A stretch of DNA of 64,000 nt from Bacteroidales bacterium SW299 (lineage in GTDB: Bacteria; Bacteroidota; Bacteroidia; Bacteroidales; Bacteroidaceae). Below the pieces are notes generated by a model. The model was not told where the DNA came from and ran no database searches. It worked only from the letters and a program-made list of their open reading frames with translations. Location of the stretch: positions 52,366-116,365 of the forward strand of contig SDWH01000013.1 of NCBI GenBank assembly GCA_019550975.1. The letters are read 5' to 3'. Both the position numbers and the translations under genes were made by a program. Position 1 is the stretch's first letter; each line of letters opens with the position of its first letter. Shown piece after piece: positions 18,853 through 27,804 of the stretch.

Positions 18853-20583
18853 TTATCTTTTATTTTCGTCCGATGTTGCAATGCGCAGCACAGCATTTTT
18901 TTCCTGCACATTATGCTCAACTTCAGATTCGGAAGTGTTCAGCTTGCCCGCTTTCTTGGTCTTGATGAGAAGCACTCCGTTTTTTCCTTCATCACCATAC
19001 TCCTCTATACCCTTGGCACCTTTTCTAAATATACTGATGCTTTCTATCTGGTTTTGGTCGAGTTTGCCAAGATCGCCCGTATATTTTTCTCCGTCCACAA
19101 GGATCAGTGCTTTTGACAAATCCTGTTCCACCGGCTTTTCGTCCGTTCCTGCAACCTTATCCACATCTGCCTTCTCTTCCTGTTCCTGAAGCTTAAACAC
19201 GATAGGCAGAACAAATCTTGTCCGCACCGGCTTTCCGTCCACACGTCCGGGATTCCATTTCGGCATCGAACCGATCACCCTAAGTGCCTCGGCATCCAGA
19301 TACGGATCTGCTCCTTGCAGCACATGCATGCCTGAAAGGCTTCCGTCCTTTTCCACAACGAAACGAACGGCCACATTTCCCTCTATATGATTTTCAATGG
19401 CCTTTACAGGATAACGCAGGTTCATAGCAAGAAAACGGAAGCACTCCTTCATCCCTCCGGGATATTCCGGCACCATGTCCACCTCATCGAATATCTTTTC
19501 GGCCTTGCTTTCATCGGCAGAAGCATAGCCCACAACCACCACTTCGTTGTCTTTCAGGCTTCCTTTCTTCGATTTCAAAATCAGCATTCTGCCCTTCAGG
19601 CTGTCTTTCGGCTGCGCTGCCGGTCCGTTTTCCACACTTTTAACCTCATCCGCTTTCACAAATGCGGACAAATCTGTAACTTTGGCATTCGAAATTTCGC
19701 CCAACGGGTCTGAAACTTCGGGACGTGCAAAGGCGGCAACCGCCACGGCTGCCAGCGGAAGCACATAAACACACTTCATGCGCGCCCACGGATTGGATTT
19801 TCTTTTGATCATCATAGTGATACGTTTTTTAAGTGAACTGTGATTAAAGCTGTTGGCAAGAGAGTAGAGCCTTGCGCCAACGGCTTTTTTTATTAACAAC
19901 AACTGATATTCTTTTGCATCGGCTCCGCCACACATGGCCGCTTCGTCAGCTTCATATTCGTGCACCGCCTGCAACTCGCGCCTCAGCCACCATACGGCCG
20001 GATTGAACCACTGGACACATGCCAGCAGCCCAGCAAACAAAAGGTCGTACGAATGGTACAGACGCACGTGCGCCTCTTCGTGAAGAAGAATCACTTTTCC
20101 ATTTTCGCGCCAGTCTTTTTCAGACATCACCACAAACTTCATCCAACTGAACGGAGCCGCCTCACGCCTGTGCAGCACAAGGACACTTCCGTCAGAAAGC
20201 TGCTCTCTCTTGGCTCCGTCAAGCAGCCGGAACATACGGAATGCAGAAGCAACATGCCAGAAAAACGTGGCCAGCATCCCGGCAAAGTAAAGCAGCACGA
20301 CAAAGCCTGCCCACGGAAACGCCGCCTCTTGAGTGCCATATTCCGGAAGCACATCCTGCGCAAGCCACCATTCTTCCGCCACAAAGAAAGAAGGAACGGC
20401 CGCATCCCCGTTGTCTAAGTGAATCTGCACCAACGGAAGCACACACGACAATACCGCCACGCCCAGCAACATGCACCGGTTGAAGCGGTGAAACGTTTCC
20501 CGGCTCAGCAGCACTTTATAGAATACGACAAATACAGCCAGGCACGCCGATGACTTCAATATATAAACCAGAACTTCTCCCAT
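18853..20583 (-). CDS. M56 (BlaR1-like) metallopeptidase fused to TonB and plug-like domains
   Basis: The 576-residue protein starts with hydrophobic segments (MGEVLVYILKSSACLAVFVV onward) that frame an M56 peptidase domain: zinc motif HEEAH at 168-172 and EYEAD downstream. After a membrane segment near 275-290 comes a TonB C-terminal domain (about 370-470, with YPVKAIENHIEGNVAVRF and SMPKWNPGRVDGKPV). The end (about 490-550) resembles a TonB-receptor plug (ALILVDGEKY and YGDEGKNGVLLIKTKK). M56 sensors relay a signal by proteolysis to a BlaI-type repressor, and blaI lies 10 bp upstream on the same strand. No beta-lactamase gene is near, so the regulated target is unknown. The start at 20583 avoids a 47-nt overlap with blaI. 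Confidence 0.85.
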   Translation of the reverse strand: MGEVLVYILKSSACLAVFVVFYKVLLSRETFHRFNRCMLLGVAVLSCVLPLVQIHLDNGDAAVPSFFVAEEWWLAQDVLPEYGTQEAAFPWAGFVVLLYFAGMLATFFWHVASAFRMFRLLDGAKREQLSDGSVLVLHRREAAPFSWMKFVVMSEKDWRENGKVILLHEEAHVRLYHSYDLLFAGLLACVQWFNPAVWWLRRELQAVHEYEADEAAMCGGADAKEYQLLLIKKAVGARLYSLANSFNHSSLKKRITMMIKRKSNPWARMKCVYVLPLAAVAVAAFARPEVSDPLGEISNAKVTDLSAFVKADEVKSVENGPAAQPKDSLKGRMLILKSKKGSLKDNEVVVVGYASADESKAEKIFDEVDMVPEYPGGMKECFRFLAMNLRYPVKAIENHIEGNVAVRFVVEKDGSLSGMHVLQGADPYLDAEALRVIGSMPKWNPGRVDGKPVRTRFVLPIVFKLQEQEEKADVDKVAGTDEKPVEQDLSKALILVDGEKYTGDLGKLDQNQIESISIFRKGAKGIEEYGDEGKNGVLLIKTKKAGKLNTSESEVEHNVQEKNAVLRIATSDENKR

Positions 20584-20593
20584 ACGCTTCGTG

Positions 20594-20971
20594 TCATTTC
20601 CTTTCTTTTTCCCGATCCGCCTCTTCCACACGGCGCACAAGCTCCTTCAGCTCGTCAAGCGAAAGCTCTTCTTCCTTGACCAGCGAAGAAACGACATCGA
20701 GATACGAATTGTTGAAATACTTGCTTATCACCCCCTTCAGCGTCCGGCGCTTGAACTCTTCACGCGAAACCACCGGAAAATACCGGTAAGTGTTTCCGAA
20801 CGCCGTGTGAGAAAGATAGCCTTTCTCCTCCAGCCCGCGCACAATCGTCGAAAGGGTATTGAAATGCGGACGCGGCTCTTCATAAAGCTCCACTATCTGC
20901 CTTACGAACAGGGGGCCTTTCTCCCAGAAAAATCCCATCACTTCTTCTTCTTTTCCTGTCAGTGTTTTCAT
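20594..20971 (-). CDS. BlaI/MecI-family transcriptional repressor
   Basis: The 125-residue protein (start MKTLTGKEEEVMGFFWEKGP) has the BlaI winged-helix layout: PRPHFNTLSTIVRGLEEKGYL is the recognition-helix region and a charged coiled C-terminus provides dimerisation. A start seven codons earlier (20992) is possible. It probably represses its own operon with the M56 gene by binding the palindromes at 20998-21035, and would be inactivated when the M56 protein cleaves it. That is the known BlaR/BlaI logic; it is inferred here. Confidence 0.88.
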   Translation of the reverse strand: MKTLTGKEEEVMGFFWEKGPLFVRQIVELYEEPRPHFNTLSTIVRGLEEKGYLSHTAFGNTYRYFPVVSREEFKRRTLKGVISKYFNNSYLDVVSSLVKEEELSLDELKELVRRVEEADREKERK

Positions 20972-20997
20972 AACGATATCTTTTTGTTCCACAAATA

Positions 20998-21035
20998 AAC
21001 TAAAAGTTTTAGTTACACAACTAAACTATATAGTT
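20998..21035. promoter_or_regulatory. Candidate BlaI-type operator: two palindromes
   Basis: AACTAAAAGTTTTAGTT (20998-21014) is a perfect 17-bp palindrome with an odd centre, and AACTATATAGTT (21024-21035) is a perfect 12-bp palindrome. Both share AACTA/TAGTT half-sites and lie 27-64 bp upstream of blaI on a stretch that should hold its promoter. The arrangement fits an autoregulated BlaI operator. Confidence 0.6.
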
Positions 21036-21176
21036 AAACTAATTAAAAAGAGAAAATAAATCCGCCACATCATGCGCAAACGGTCTGTATGCCATAAAAT
21101 TAAGCCACACATTCGCCGGACGGAAAATAAAGGCAGACTTTCATTTTCAAACATCCGATGCCAGCGCAAAAAGGTT

Positions 21177-21256
21177 ATCTCCAGACTAAAGACATGCATC
21201 TCCAGACTAAAGATATATGTATCCAGCCTAAAGATGTAAATCTCCAGTCTGGAGAT
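21177..21256. repeat. Array 2 of four 21-bp-spaced imperfect palindromes
   Basis: Units start at 21177, 21198, 21219 and 21240. Left arms are ATCTCCAG (three units) or GTATCCAG; right arms are CTAAAGAC, CTAAAGAT, CTAAAGAT and CTGGAGAT. The array lies in the 474-bp gap between the thioesterase 3' end (21446) and blaI (20971), which otherwise holds only the operator near 21000; I see no gene in 21036-21176 or 21257-21445. The 80-bp length and phase equal those of the other three arrays. Confidence 0.85.
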
Positions 21257-21445
21257 AAAGATTCATCCGCGTTACTCCGCCTTTTCTCTGCGGACAAAAA
21301 TGATTTTCCGAACGCACAAAAGCATAAAAATGACCGCACAGACTCACCCGTCCGAACGGTCAGAAAAACAGCAAAAGCATACAGGTTCCCCAAAAGATGC
21401 CTTCGGAGCAGTTTCCGGAACCTCCACTTCAGTCAAGCCACCCGG

Positions 21446-21856
21446 CTATTCCAGTCCATCCACATCCAGTTCTTCGCTTTTCCGATATCCCGAACTGGTG
21501 AGGACAGCGACCAGCTGCAGATTCTCGTCCATGATGCGCACTTCGATGAAAGGCACGCGGGCATGGTTGAACACCTCGTTCGCTTCGGCATAAACATATC
21601 CCTTCCGTGCCGGACGGAGAAACGTGATCTGCGCATTGAGCGAAAGCGTAAGCTTCTCGCGGCTGTTGGCCACTGCTGCAAAAGCCAGGTCGGCCAGCGT
21701 GAACAATGCACCGCCCTGGCACACTCCCCCGGCATTCAGATGATTGTCTGTCACTTCCATCCGGGCTTTGGCATATCCCGGACTGATTTCAAGAAGTTCC
21801 ACTCCGGCACAAGCCGCAAAACGGTCGTGCGAGAGCATTTCTTTCAGCGTTCCCAT
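21446..21856 (-). CDS. Hotdog-fold thioesterase (PaaI/4HBT family)
   Basis: The 136-residue protein matches the PaaI layout: NHLNAGGVCQGGALFTLADLAFAA carries the conserved HxNxxGxxHGG-like turn with Gln in place of His (residues about 38-50), followed by the LNAQITFLRPARKG core. Such enzymes cleave acyl-CoA thioesters; the substrate is not readable. It starts 24 bp after the Smr-domain gene on the same strand, so the two are probably co-transcribed. Confidence 0.85.
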   Translation of the reverse strand: MGTLKEMLSHDRFAACAGVELLEISPGYAKARMEVTDNHLNAGGVCQGGALFTLADLAFAAVANSREKLTLSLNAQITFLRPARKGYVYAEANEVFNHARVPFIEVRIMDENLQLVAVLTSSGYRKSEELDVDGLE

Positions 21857-21880
21857 ATAGCTAATTCAATCAGTTGGTAA

Positions 21881-22927
21881 TTAATGGATTGTAACCATTG
21901 TGGCTCCGAATCCGTATTCACGGAACGAAGCATCCTGGCTGGTATAGGTCTTGTATTTCCGCTTCAGTTCATCAAGGATGGCACGGCGCAGCACCCCGTC
22001 CCCCTTTCCATGGATAAACACGATGCGCTGGCCTTTCTTGTTCTTGAACTCATCCAGCGTCTTGCGGAACACGTCAAGCTGGTAGTCCAGCATTTCCGAA
22101 TTGCTCATTCCCGCCGTATCATCCAGCAGCGCATGGATATGCAGGTCTACCTCCACGATGTTATTCTTCACTTTCCGCTGCTCTTCCTTAGGCCGTGCGG
22201 GCGCATCCGGCACCGACTTCTGCAAGAGAGCCGTTTTGATGTCATCAGCCGAAACATACACCTGTTTCACCGCCTCATCATCCTTCACCACATCATAAAC
22301 CAGCGCAGGCTCTGCAAAGAAGTCGGAAGGCTGGAACGTATGCAGCTTGTAGAACTTTACGGTATCGATGCGTAACTCCTGGCTTACGGCAGGCTTCAGC
22401 AGGAAGGTACGGTCGTCCTTATAAGCGAGAACCTGCACCGCCACATGCTCCAGCGCATTCAGTTCCGACTTGTCGAACTCTTCCAGATGCTGCTTCATGT
22501 TGGGCTTCACAGTCCCGCGGCTCCGGAGCGTCCAGCTCTTCCCTTCGGCCGACAGATAGAGATAATCGACAAAATAATTGCTGTCGTTCACGAGATAAGC
22601 GTCAAACGATGTCGACGAGATGGCTTTCAGGTCTTGCGGCACAAAGGCCAGAAATACGTTCAGCACGTCGTTTCCGCGGATTTCCGGCGCACGGTAAGTA
22701 ACCGGACGGCTGTCTTCCTCTTCTTCCTTTTCAGGAAGAGCTGGCTTCTGGGCCGTCTTGAGCGGAACGTTGTAGTCATCCGTTTCCACGACTACACACT
22801 CCTTCACCAGCATCGGTATCTCGAATCCGTCTTCATCGGCTACCAGCGCCACATCCTTGCTTTGAAATCCTTTCACAATGCCGCCTCCCACTTCGCTCAG
22901 GAAACGGACTTTATCTCCTATTTTCAT
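21881..22927 (-). CDS. DUF2027 protein with C-terminal Smr (MutS2-like) domain
   Basis: From the ATG at 22927 ([18 protein letters not shown]) the protein has 348 residues. It has an N-terminal barrel with a KOW-like look (1-70), an acidic linker with EKEEEEDS, a middle beta-rich domain (about 90-250) and a C-terminal Smr domain (about 265-348). The Smr landmarks are [22 protein letters not shown] and [10 protein letters not shown]. Smr domains bind or nick nucleic acid; the role of this Bacteroidetes family is unknown to me. The ATG at 22927 is favoured because a -7 element sits at 22964-22971, over the first in-frame ATG (22966). Confidence 0.82.
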   Translation of the reverse strand: MKIGDKVRFLSEVGGGIVKGFQSKDVALVADEDGFEIPMLVKECVVVETDDYNVPLKTAQKPALPEKEEEEDSRPVTYRAPEIRGNDVLNVFLAFVPQDLKAISSTSFDAYLVNDSNYFVDYLYLSAEGKSWTLRSRGTVKPNMKQHLEEFDKSELNALEHVAVQVLAYKDDRTFLLKPAVSQELRIDTVKFYKLHTFQPSDFFAEPALVYDVVKDDEAVKQVYVSADDIKTALLQKSVPDAPARPKEEQRKVKNNIVEVDLHIHALLDDTAGMSNSEMLDYQLDVFRKTLDEFKNKKGQRIVFIHGKGDGVLRRAILDELKRKYKTYTSQDASFREYGFGATMVTIH

Positions 22928-22963
22928 AATTCCGTCTGTTTTCTTTTTCATTTCATACGCATA

Positions 22964-22971
22964 CAAATGTA
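22964..22971 (-). promoter_or_regulatory. -7 element of the Smr gene
   Basis: The minus strand reads TACATTTG 36 nt upstream of the ATG at 22927. Confidence 0.45.
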
Positions 22972-23024
22972 GACACTTTTCAGAATAAAATCAAAAAAAG
23001 ACGCTCCGGAATCAAGAGCGGAGC

Positions 23025-23104
23025 AAAAAAAGCCGGGCGCGGAAACGCAGAAACGCGAAGACTCTCCGATTCTCTTCCCCGCATTTCCGCATTCCGCGTC
23101 CGGC
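23025..23104 (-). terminator. Terminator of the phosphonate operon
   Basis: A 13-bp stem with one G-U pair (23032-23044 with 23092-23104) continues inwards as an imperfect hairpin. On the minus strand it is followed by seven T (23025-23031). It lies 20 bp after the phnW stop. Confidence 0.75.
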
Positions 23105-23123
23105 CTTTCCAACGCCGTTTGTG

Positions 23124-24221
23124 TCAGCCGATCTTTATATTCAGCTCTCTGACCGCTTCAATCAGGCGGATAAAGTCGGCAGGAAATACATCGCCGATGT
23201 TTCCTATACGGAACGTGTCTGCCTGCGAAATCTTTCCCGGATAAATCACAAAGCCTTTCGATTTCAGCGCATAATAGAACGCCTTGAAGTCAAAATCCGC
23301 ACTCGGATAATAGAAAGACGTGATGACCGGCGACTGCTCATTGTCGGGGAGCAGGGTCTTGAACCCCAGCGAACGCATCCCTTCCACCAGAATGCGGTGG
23401 TTCTCGCAATAGCGGGCATGACGCGCCTCCACTCCCCCTTCAATCTGCAGCTCCTTCATGGCCTGCATGAAAGCACGCACCACGTGGGTGGGCGAAGTAA
23501 AGCGCCATTTTCCGTGGCCTTTTTCCATTGTTTCCCACTGGTCGTACAGGTCGAGCGACAACGAACGCGCCACTCCCTTGCACTGCTCCAGCAACGAACG
23601 GCGGGCTATGACGAAACCAAATCCCGGAACACCCTGGATACATTTGTTCGCACTGCTGATCAGGAAGTCGATGCCTAAGGCAGCCATGTCGACAGGAACT
23701 CCGCCGAAGCTGCTCATCGCATCCACAATCAGCACCTTGCCGTGCGATTTCACCGCCCCGGCAATCTCTGCCAGCGGATTCAGTACGCCTGTAGTAGTTT
23801 CACAATGCACCACCGACACGTGAGTCACTTCCGGATGTGCGTTCAGATACCCGTCAATCTCCTTCGGGTCAACGGCCTGAGTTTCGTCAAACTGCATCAC
23901 ATGGCAATTCAGATGATAATATCCGGCAATCACCCCCATGCGCTTTCCGTAAGCGCCGTTCGCAACAACCAGCAGATGGTCGTCCGGACGTATGGCAGAG
24001 CCTAAGGCAGCCTCAACGCAGAACGTCCCGCTGCCCTGCATCAGAACGGACGTATATTCTTCCGGCCGGCTGGTTGCCAGTTCCACCAGCTGCTTGCGGA
24101 TAACTTCTACAATACCGATGTTATAATCTTCATCCCATGTACACCAGTCACTCATCATGGCTTCTTTCACGGTTTCGCTCGTAGTCAGCGGACCGGGGGT
24201 CAACAGTAAATAAGGTCGCAT
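23124..24221 (-). CDS. phnW: 2-aminoethylphosphonate:pyruvate aminotransferase
   Basis: The 365-residue enzyme begins [22 protein letters not shown], the standard PhnW N-terminus. The PLP lysine is K193 in [14 protein letters not shown], and DAMSSFGG upstream supplies the PLP-ring aspartate. It moves the amino group of 2-aminoethylphosphonate to pyruvate, giving phosphonoacetaldehyde, the substrate of the PhnX encoded 34 bp upstream in the same operon. Confidence 0.94.
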   Translation of the reverse strand: MRPYLLLTPGPLTTSETVKEAMMSDWCTWDEDYNIGIVEVIRKQLVELATSRPEEYTSVLMQGSGTFCVEAALGSAIRPDDHLLVVANGAYGKRMGVIAGYYHLNCHVMQFDETQAVDPKEIDGYLNAHPEVTHVSVVHCETTTGVLNPLAEIAGAVKSHGKVLIVDAMSSFGGVPVDMAALGIDFLISSANKCIQGVPGFGFVIARRSLLEQCKGVARSLSLDLYDQWETMEKGHGKWRFTSPTHVVRAFMQAMKELQIEGGVEARHARYCENHRILVEGMRSLGFKTLLPDNEQSPVITSFYYPSADFDFKAFYYALKSKGFVIYPGKISQADTFRIGNIGDVFPADFIRLIEAVRELNIKIG

Positions 24222-24255
24222 ATCTGTTCTGTTTTTTATATTTTCAACATTCCGT

Positions 24256-25050
24256 TCATTCCCTGTTCATTCGTGCGTTGATGCTCTCAATCAGTGCAGG
24301 AAGCTCTTCTATCGAATCCACCACATAATGTGCTCCGGCAGCATACATGCGGTATCTCACCTCCAGCATCCGCTTTTTCAGTTCACCGGCAGGCATGGCG
24401 TTCACTTCCTCTTCGGTCAGCCCCAGTTCGTTGCTCCCCAACACGACGCCCACGCTCCATACGCCGGCATTCACGCCTTCCTTGATGTCGGAAATGGTAT
24501 CGCCATATTTCAGGACGGAAAAACGTGACGGAACAGCCAAGTCGCACATGTTCTTGTATATCATGTAAGGATAAGGACGTCCCGCGGGCAAACCGTCCGA
24601 AGTCACGCAATTGTCCACCCGGTAACCCTGTTCGGCGGCGGCAGGAATCACGATGTCCATCATCTCTTTCGTATAGCCTGTTGTCGAACCGATAACAATG
24701 CCCTGTGAGCGCAAGAGATCGATGGTTTCAACCACCCTGGAGATCGGCCCGGAATAGCTGCGCAAGGAAGCGAACAGCAGACGCTGGAACTCAGCATAGC
24801 AGGCCTGAATGTCATTTTCATTGTAATCGCGCCCGTACCTTTCACGGAAAGTATTCGCCACACGCTCAATCTTGAACAAAGCCCGGATTTCTTCAATCTT
24901 GGTCAGTCCCATGTGGGCACGCGTTTCGGCAGCCGTCACTTCAAGGCCCAACGACTTGAAACTTTCGATAAAGGCAGATACAGGAGCAAAGCAGCCATAG
25001 TCAACGGCCGTACCCGCCCAGTCCAGAATCACACATTCAATTTTTTTCAT
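24256..25050 (-). CDS. phnX: Phosphonoacetaldehyde hydrolase (phosphonatase)
   Basis: This 264-residue HAD enzyme has nucleophile D10 and A12 in [12 protein letters not shown], and the Schiff-base lysine K51 in [11 protein letters not shown], the hallmark that separates phosphonatase from other HAD proteins. A late [16 protein letters not shown] supplies the metal-binding acidic motif. It splits phosphonoacetaldehyde into acetaldehyde and phosphate. It overlaps the upstream transporter-like gene by 4 nt and precedes phnW by 34 bp. Confidence 0.94.
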   Translation of the reverse strand: MKKIECVILDWAGTAVDYGCFAPVSAFIESFKSLGLEVTAAETRAHMGLTKIEEIRALFKIERVANTFRERYGRDYNENDIQACYAEFQRLLFASLRSYSGPISRVVETIDLLRSQGIVIGSTTGYTKEMMDIVIPAAAEQGYRVDNCVTSDGLPAGRPYPYMIYKNMCDLAVPSRFSVLKYGDTISDIKEGVNAGVWSVGVVLGSNELGLTEEEVNAMPAGELKKRMLEVRYRMYAAGAHYVVDSIEELPALIESINARMNRE

Positions 25051-26417
25051 ATCACATTTGTCATTAAATAATTGTTGTCTGTCTTATCTTCTTTATCGCC
25101 AGCTTCGCCACTTGCTTTTCCGGACAGGGAAAAAGCATCGGGGTCTTTTCTGAACCTTCTGCTGGCACGGATCATGTAAATCAGCGAACCGACGAACGCC
25201 AGGCAGCATGCAACGCCGATATAGATGCTCATCTGATTATAGAAAAGGGTCCAGTTGACATGCGAAGCATACACTTCCTTGAAAACCAGCAGAGCCAGCG
25301 TTCCCATATATCCAACAAAATCGATGGTGATAATAAAGAATCCCACATTTCCCCTGATTTTGAAGCAGGCGATGAACCGCTCGAAAAAGATAGTCTGAAA
25401 GCTCAGATAAGCCATGTCGAGGCAAAGGCTCTGGAGGAAAAGCCAGATGGTAACGGGCAGATTCATCTGCTCGAAGTTGGCGGCAATAACCGCCAGCGTT
25501 CCCATACCGGCAACAGAAAGGATCAGCAGCACACAAAGCACCTTCAGATGATCATAGGTCGTGGCAAGCAGGGCGAATGTCGCCAGAAGAACCAGCGTCG
25601 CTATCGAGTCGATTTGAGCGAATGCCCATGAAGAGATGGTGCTTACGTCGATGATGCATACGATGAAGTCTTCTTTCACATCGCGCTGCACTGTCAGCAG
25701 GAGATTGGCGGCGAACAGCATCAAAAGCACAGGCATGAAGCGGCGGAAAAGCATCCAGCGCTGATGTCCGTCCAGCGTTACACGCACCGAACGCGAGGCA
25801 ATGTCCGCTTCTGTGGGCTTGGGAAACTTTGTCATCGTCCAGCCCAGCACGCAAAGCAACGGAAATGCAAAAGCTCCAATCAAAGCAGGCATCCAGAATT
25901 CGCTCACATGCAGGCTGTTGAGTGCATAAAGTCCCATCGACTTGGCCACTCCCGAACTAAGCGCCATGCTCACCCCCATGATACTCGCCAGGATGTCGGT
26001 GGTGCGTCTTCCTTCAAGAGAACTGAAAATAACTCCCCACATGCACCCCAACGAAAGTCCGTTGAAAAACAAAGCCGCTATATTATAAGGTAAGGGAAGC
26101 AGTCCGAAAGCCAGCAGCGCGATTTCCGACAGGGCGGCCGATCCGATGATGAATTTCAGCCGTCCTTCGGGCTTCAGTTCCGAAATATACTTGATTCCTA
26201 AGAGCTTGGCCGTCACATACCCCAGCAGTTGAATGATGCTGACCGCTATCTTGTAGTCCATTCCTCCCACCTGAAGCCCTTCAAACTCAGCGGCCGTGAA
26301 TGGCTTGCGGAGTGCATATACAAGCGAATACGACAACAGCGCCGTCCCGCCTGCCCAAAGCACAAATATCCAGTCGGGCATGTCTTTCCGTCTTTCTCTA
26401 TGTAAGGATGATTCCAT
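25047..26417 (-). CDS. DUF5690 MFS-like membrane protein, candidate aminoethylphosphonate transporter
   Basis: The 456-residue protein shows about twelve hydrophobic segments in the major-facilitator pattern, with SYSLVYALRKPFTAAEF in the first helix region. This is reminiscent of the organophosphate:phosphate (GlpT/UhpT) branch. I identify the family as DUF5690. It is the first gene of the operon, and its stop overlaps the phnX start by 4 nt, so co-translation with PhnX is likely. Context makes uptake of 2-aminoethylphosphonate the leading hypothesis; nothing in the sequence proves the substrate. The frame is open to 26519, but a TACTTTTG -7 element at 26442-26449 lies in that extension. Confidence 0.75.
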   Translation of the reverse strand: MESSLHRERRKDMPDWIFVLWAGGTALLSYSLVYALRKPFTAAEFEGLQVGGMDYKIAVSIIQLLGYVTAKLLGIKYISELKPEGRLKFIIGSAALSEIALLAFGLLPLPYNIAALFFNGLSLGCMWGVIFSSLEGRRTTDILASIMGVSMALSSGVAKSMGLYALNSLHVSEFWMPALIGAFAFPLLCVLGWTMTKFPKPTEADIASRSVRVTLDGHQRWMLFRRFMPVLLMLFAANLLLTVQRDVKEDFIVCIIDVSTISSWAFAQIDSIATLVLLATFALLATTYDHLKVLCVLLILSVAGMGTLAVIAANFEQMNLPVTIWLFLQSLCLDMAYLSFQTIFFERFIACFKIRGNVGFFIITIDFVGYMGTLALLVFKEVYASHVNWTLFYNQMSIYIGVACCLAFVGSLIYMIRASRRFRKDPDAFSLSGKASGEAGDKEDKTDNNYLMTNVI

Positions 26418-26441
26418 AATGTTCTTTTTCTGTATCTGACG

Positions 26442-26449
26442 CAAAAGTA
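26442..26449 (-). promoter_or_regulatory. -7 element of the phosphonate operon
   Basis: The minus strand reads TACTTTTG 24 nt upstream of the ATG at 26417. No Pho-box-like direct repeat was recognised nearby. Confidence 0.5.
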
Positions 26450-26823
26450 GAAAGGGCAGGCGAAGAGAAAAATGAATAAACCATGAATCATAAACACGAA
26501 ATAATTCAGAAACATTCATGAAATAGATTCATCACAAGAACGAAACCTGCACGAAACATGCTTGAAACATTATTGTAACATCTCACGCAAGACTATATTT
26601 CAAAATAATTCGTACCTTTACGCACCGATTTTCAAAGCCGTTTAAATTTTGCTCTGCCTCGGTTTGAGAATTGTTTTCGAGGATGTTTTTCAGTTTTTAC
26701 GAGGACGACAGCGGGCTGTCTGACGGGTGAAAGCAGGGAAACAGACCGGAAACAAACGCAAAAAGGGGCGGATAAAAATACTTATAAACAGGCTCTCAAC
26801 ACCGAAACATTAAAGCCTAACGT
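26450..26823 (+). other. Gene-free 374-bp region with a possible long leader
   Basis: No gene is supported here. TACCTTTA at 26611-26618 is one base from a -7 element and would give a leader of roughly 195 nt for the HTH gene at 26824. The putative leader holds GACAGC/GCTGTC (26705-26720, 2-nt loop) and two CGAGGA steps about 25 nt apart. It could be an ordinary 5' UTR, a regulatory leader or a small RNA. Confidence 0.35.
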
Positions 26824-27711
26824 ATGGACGAACTGAAAGAGATATACGAGCGGATCTGCTTTCTCAGACAAAAAGGAATAAAGATGAAGGAAATAGCCGA
26901 AAAGTCGGGCTTTTCTCCCAGCGTGCTCTCGGCCATCTATTCGACCGTGCTTCCTGCTTATTTCAAGGAGCTAGACAAGGGATGCAGCGAAGGAGAAGCA
27001 CTCGACAAGGCACTGGTGTGGGTGAACAACGTTTCAAAAAAGAAGCTGCTCGGCTCGCTTCCCATACTTAAGAACGCTCTGCTCACGATGAGCGCGGCTC
27101 CGCAGAAACAGAAAGAGAATTCGGCCAATCCGTTTCTCGACGCATTGGGAAACAACCTGAAAGAAAGCGTAAACCAGATAACCAACTACAGCGGACTCTA
27201 TCTGAGCTACAGCATCTCGTCGAGCAGCAAGGCAATGAAAATCGAACCTTACCTCATCACTCCTTCCGAAAACGGGAACTATGTGGAAGTAGGACATCAG
27301 AATGTATATGGGACAACGCACTGGGGAACAGTGATGATGAACGGACAGAATCATCTTTACCTGATGTTCAACGAAAGCCAACCGCCTCAACTGGCCTTAT
27401 TTTACATCTGCCTGAAAATACCCATGTACGACCGGCCGCCCTTTCTGAGAGGAATCTACACCTGCTGCGACTACAACTACAATCCGATAGCGCGCCGAAT
27501 TCTGTTCATGAAAGTGTCTGACAGCATAAGCCGTGAAGAGTTCCTGAAGACCAAAGGAATACTGAAGAGCTACGAGTCGCTTGACGAAACAGAGAAGCGC
27601 TACTATGCCTATACTTGCCAGCCGGAAGACATCATCCGGATGTGCAACATCCCGTCGCCCCAAATGACAGACCACGATCTGGAAACAGAAAAGAAATTCT
27701 TGGGATTCTGA
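26824..27711 (+). CDS. HTH-domain protein of unknown function
   Basis: The 295-residue protein has an N-terminal helix-turn-helix (residues about 5-35; LRQKGIKMKEIAEKSGFSP) that reads like a Xre- or resolvase-type HTH. A linker with long helices follows (about 40-120), then a beta-rich C-terminal domain (about 125-250; NYVEVGHQNVYGTTHWG and QPPQLALFYICLKI). That C-terminal domain could sense a ligand, but I do not recognise it. There is no signal peptide. It lies upstream of queA on the same strand, with a separate promoter for queA. Confidence 0.65.
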   Translation: MDELKEIYERICFLRQKGIKMKEIAEKSGFSPSVLSAIYSTVLPAYFKELDKGCSEGEALDKALVWVNNVSKKKLLGSLPILKNALLTMSAAPQKQKENSANPFLDALGNNLKESVNQITNYSGLYLSYSISSSSKAMKIEPYLITPSENGNYVEVGHQNVYGTTHWGTVMMNGQNHLYLMFNESQPPQLALFYICLKIPMYDRPPFLRGIYTCCDYNYNPIARRILFMKVSDSISREEFLKTKGILKSYESLDETEKRYYAYTCQPEDIIRMCNIPSPQMTDHDLETEKKFLGF

Positions 27712-27776
27712 CCGGCTGGATGCGGGATGACATGCTGTATCTCAACAAAACGGGATAATTATCCGGCAAAATATTG

Positions 27777-27784
27777 TACCTTTG
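27777..27784 (+). promoter_or_regulatory. -7 element of queA
   Basis: TACCTTTG lies 20 nt upstream of the ATG at 27805 and inside the longer open frame that begins at 27727, which fixes the start. Confidence 0.55.
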
Positions 27785-27804
27785 CAGAAATTTATCAAAC
27801 GACA

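Noticed and set aside
21158..21880. Open frame of 240 codons on the plus strand through array 2
   Set aside because: It runs antisense through the thioesterase gene, has no ribosome site or promoter, and its N-terminal repeats are only the translated 21-bp units.
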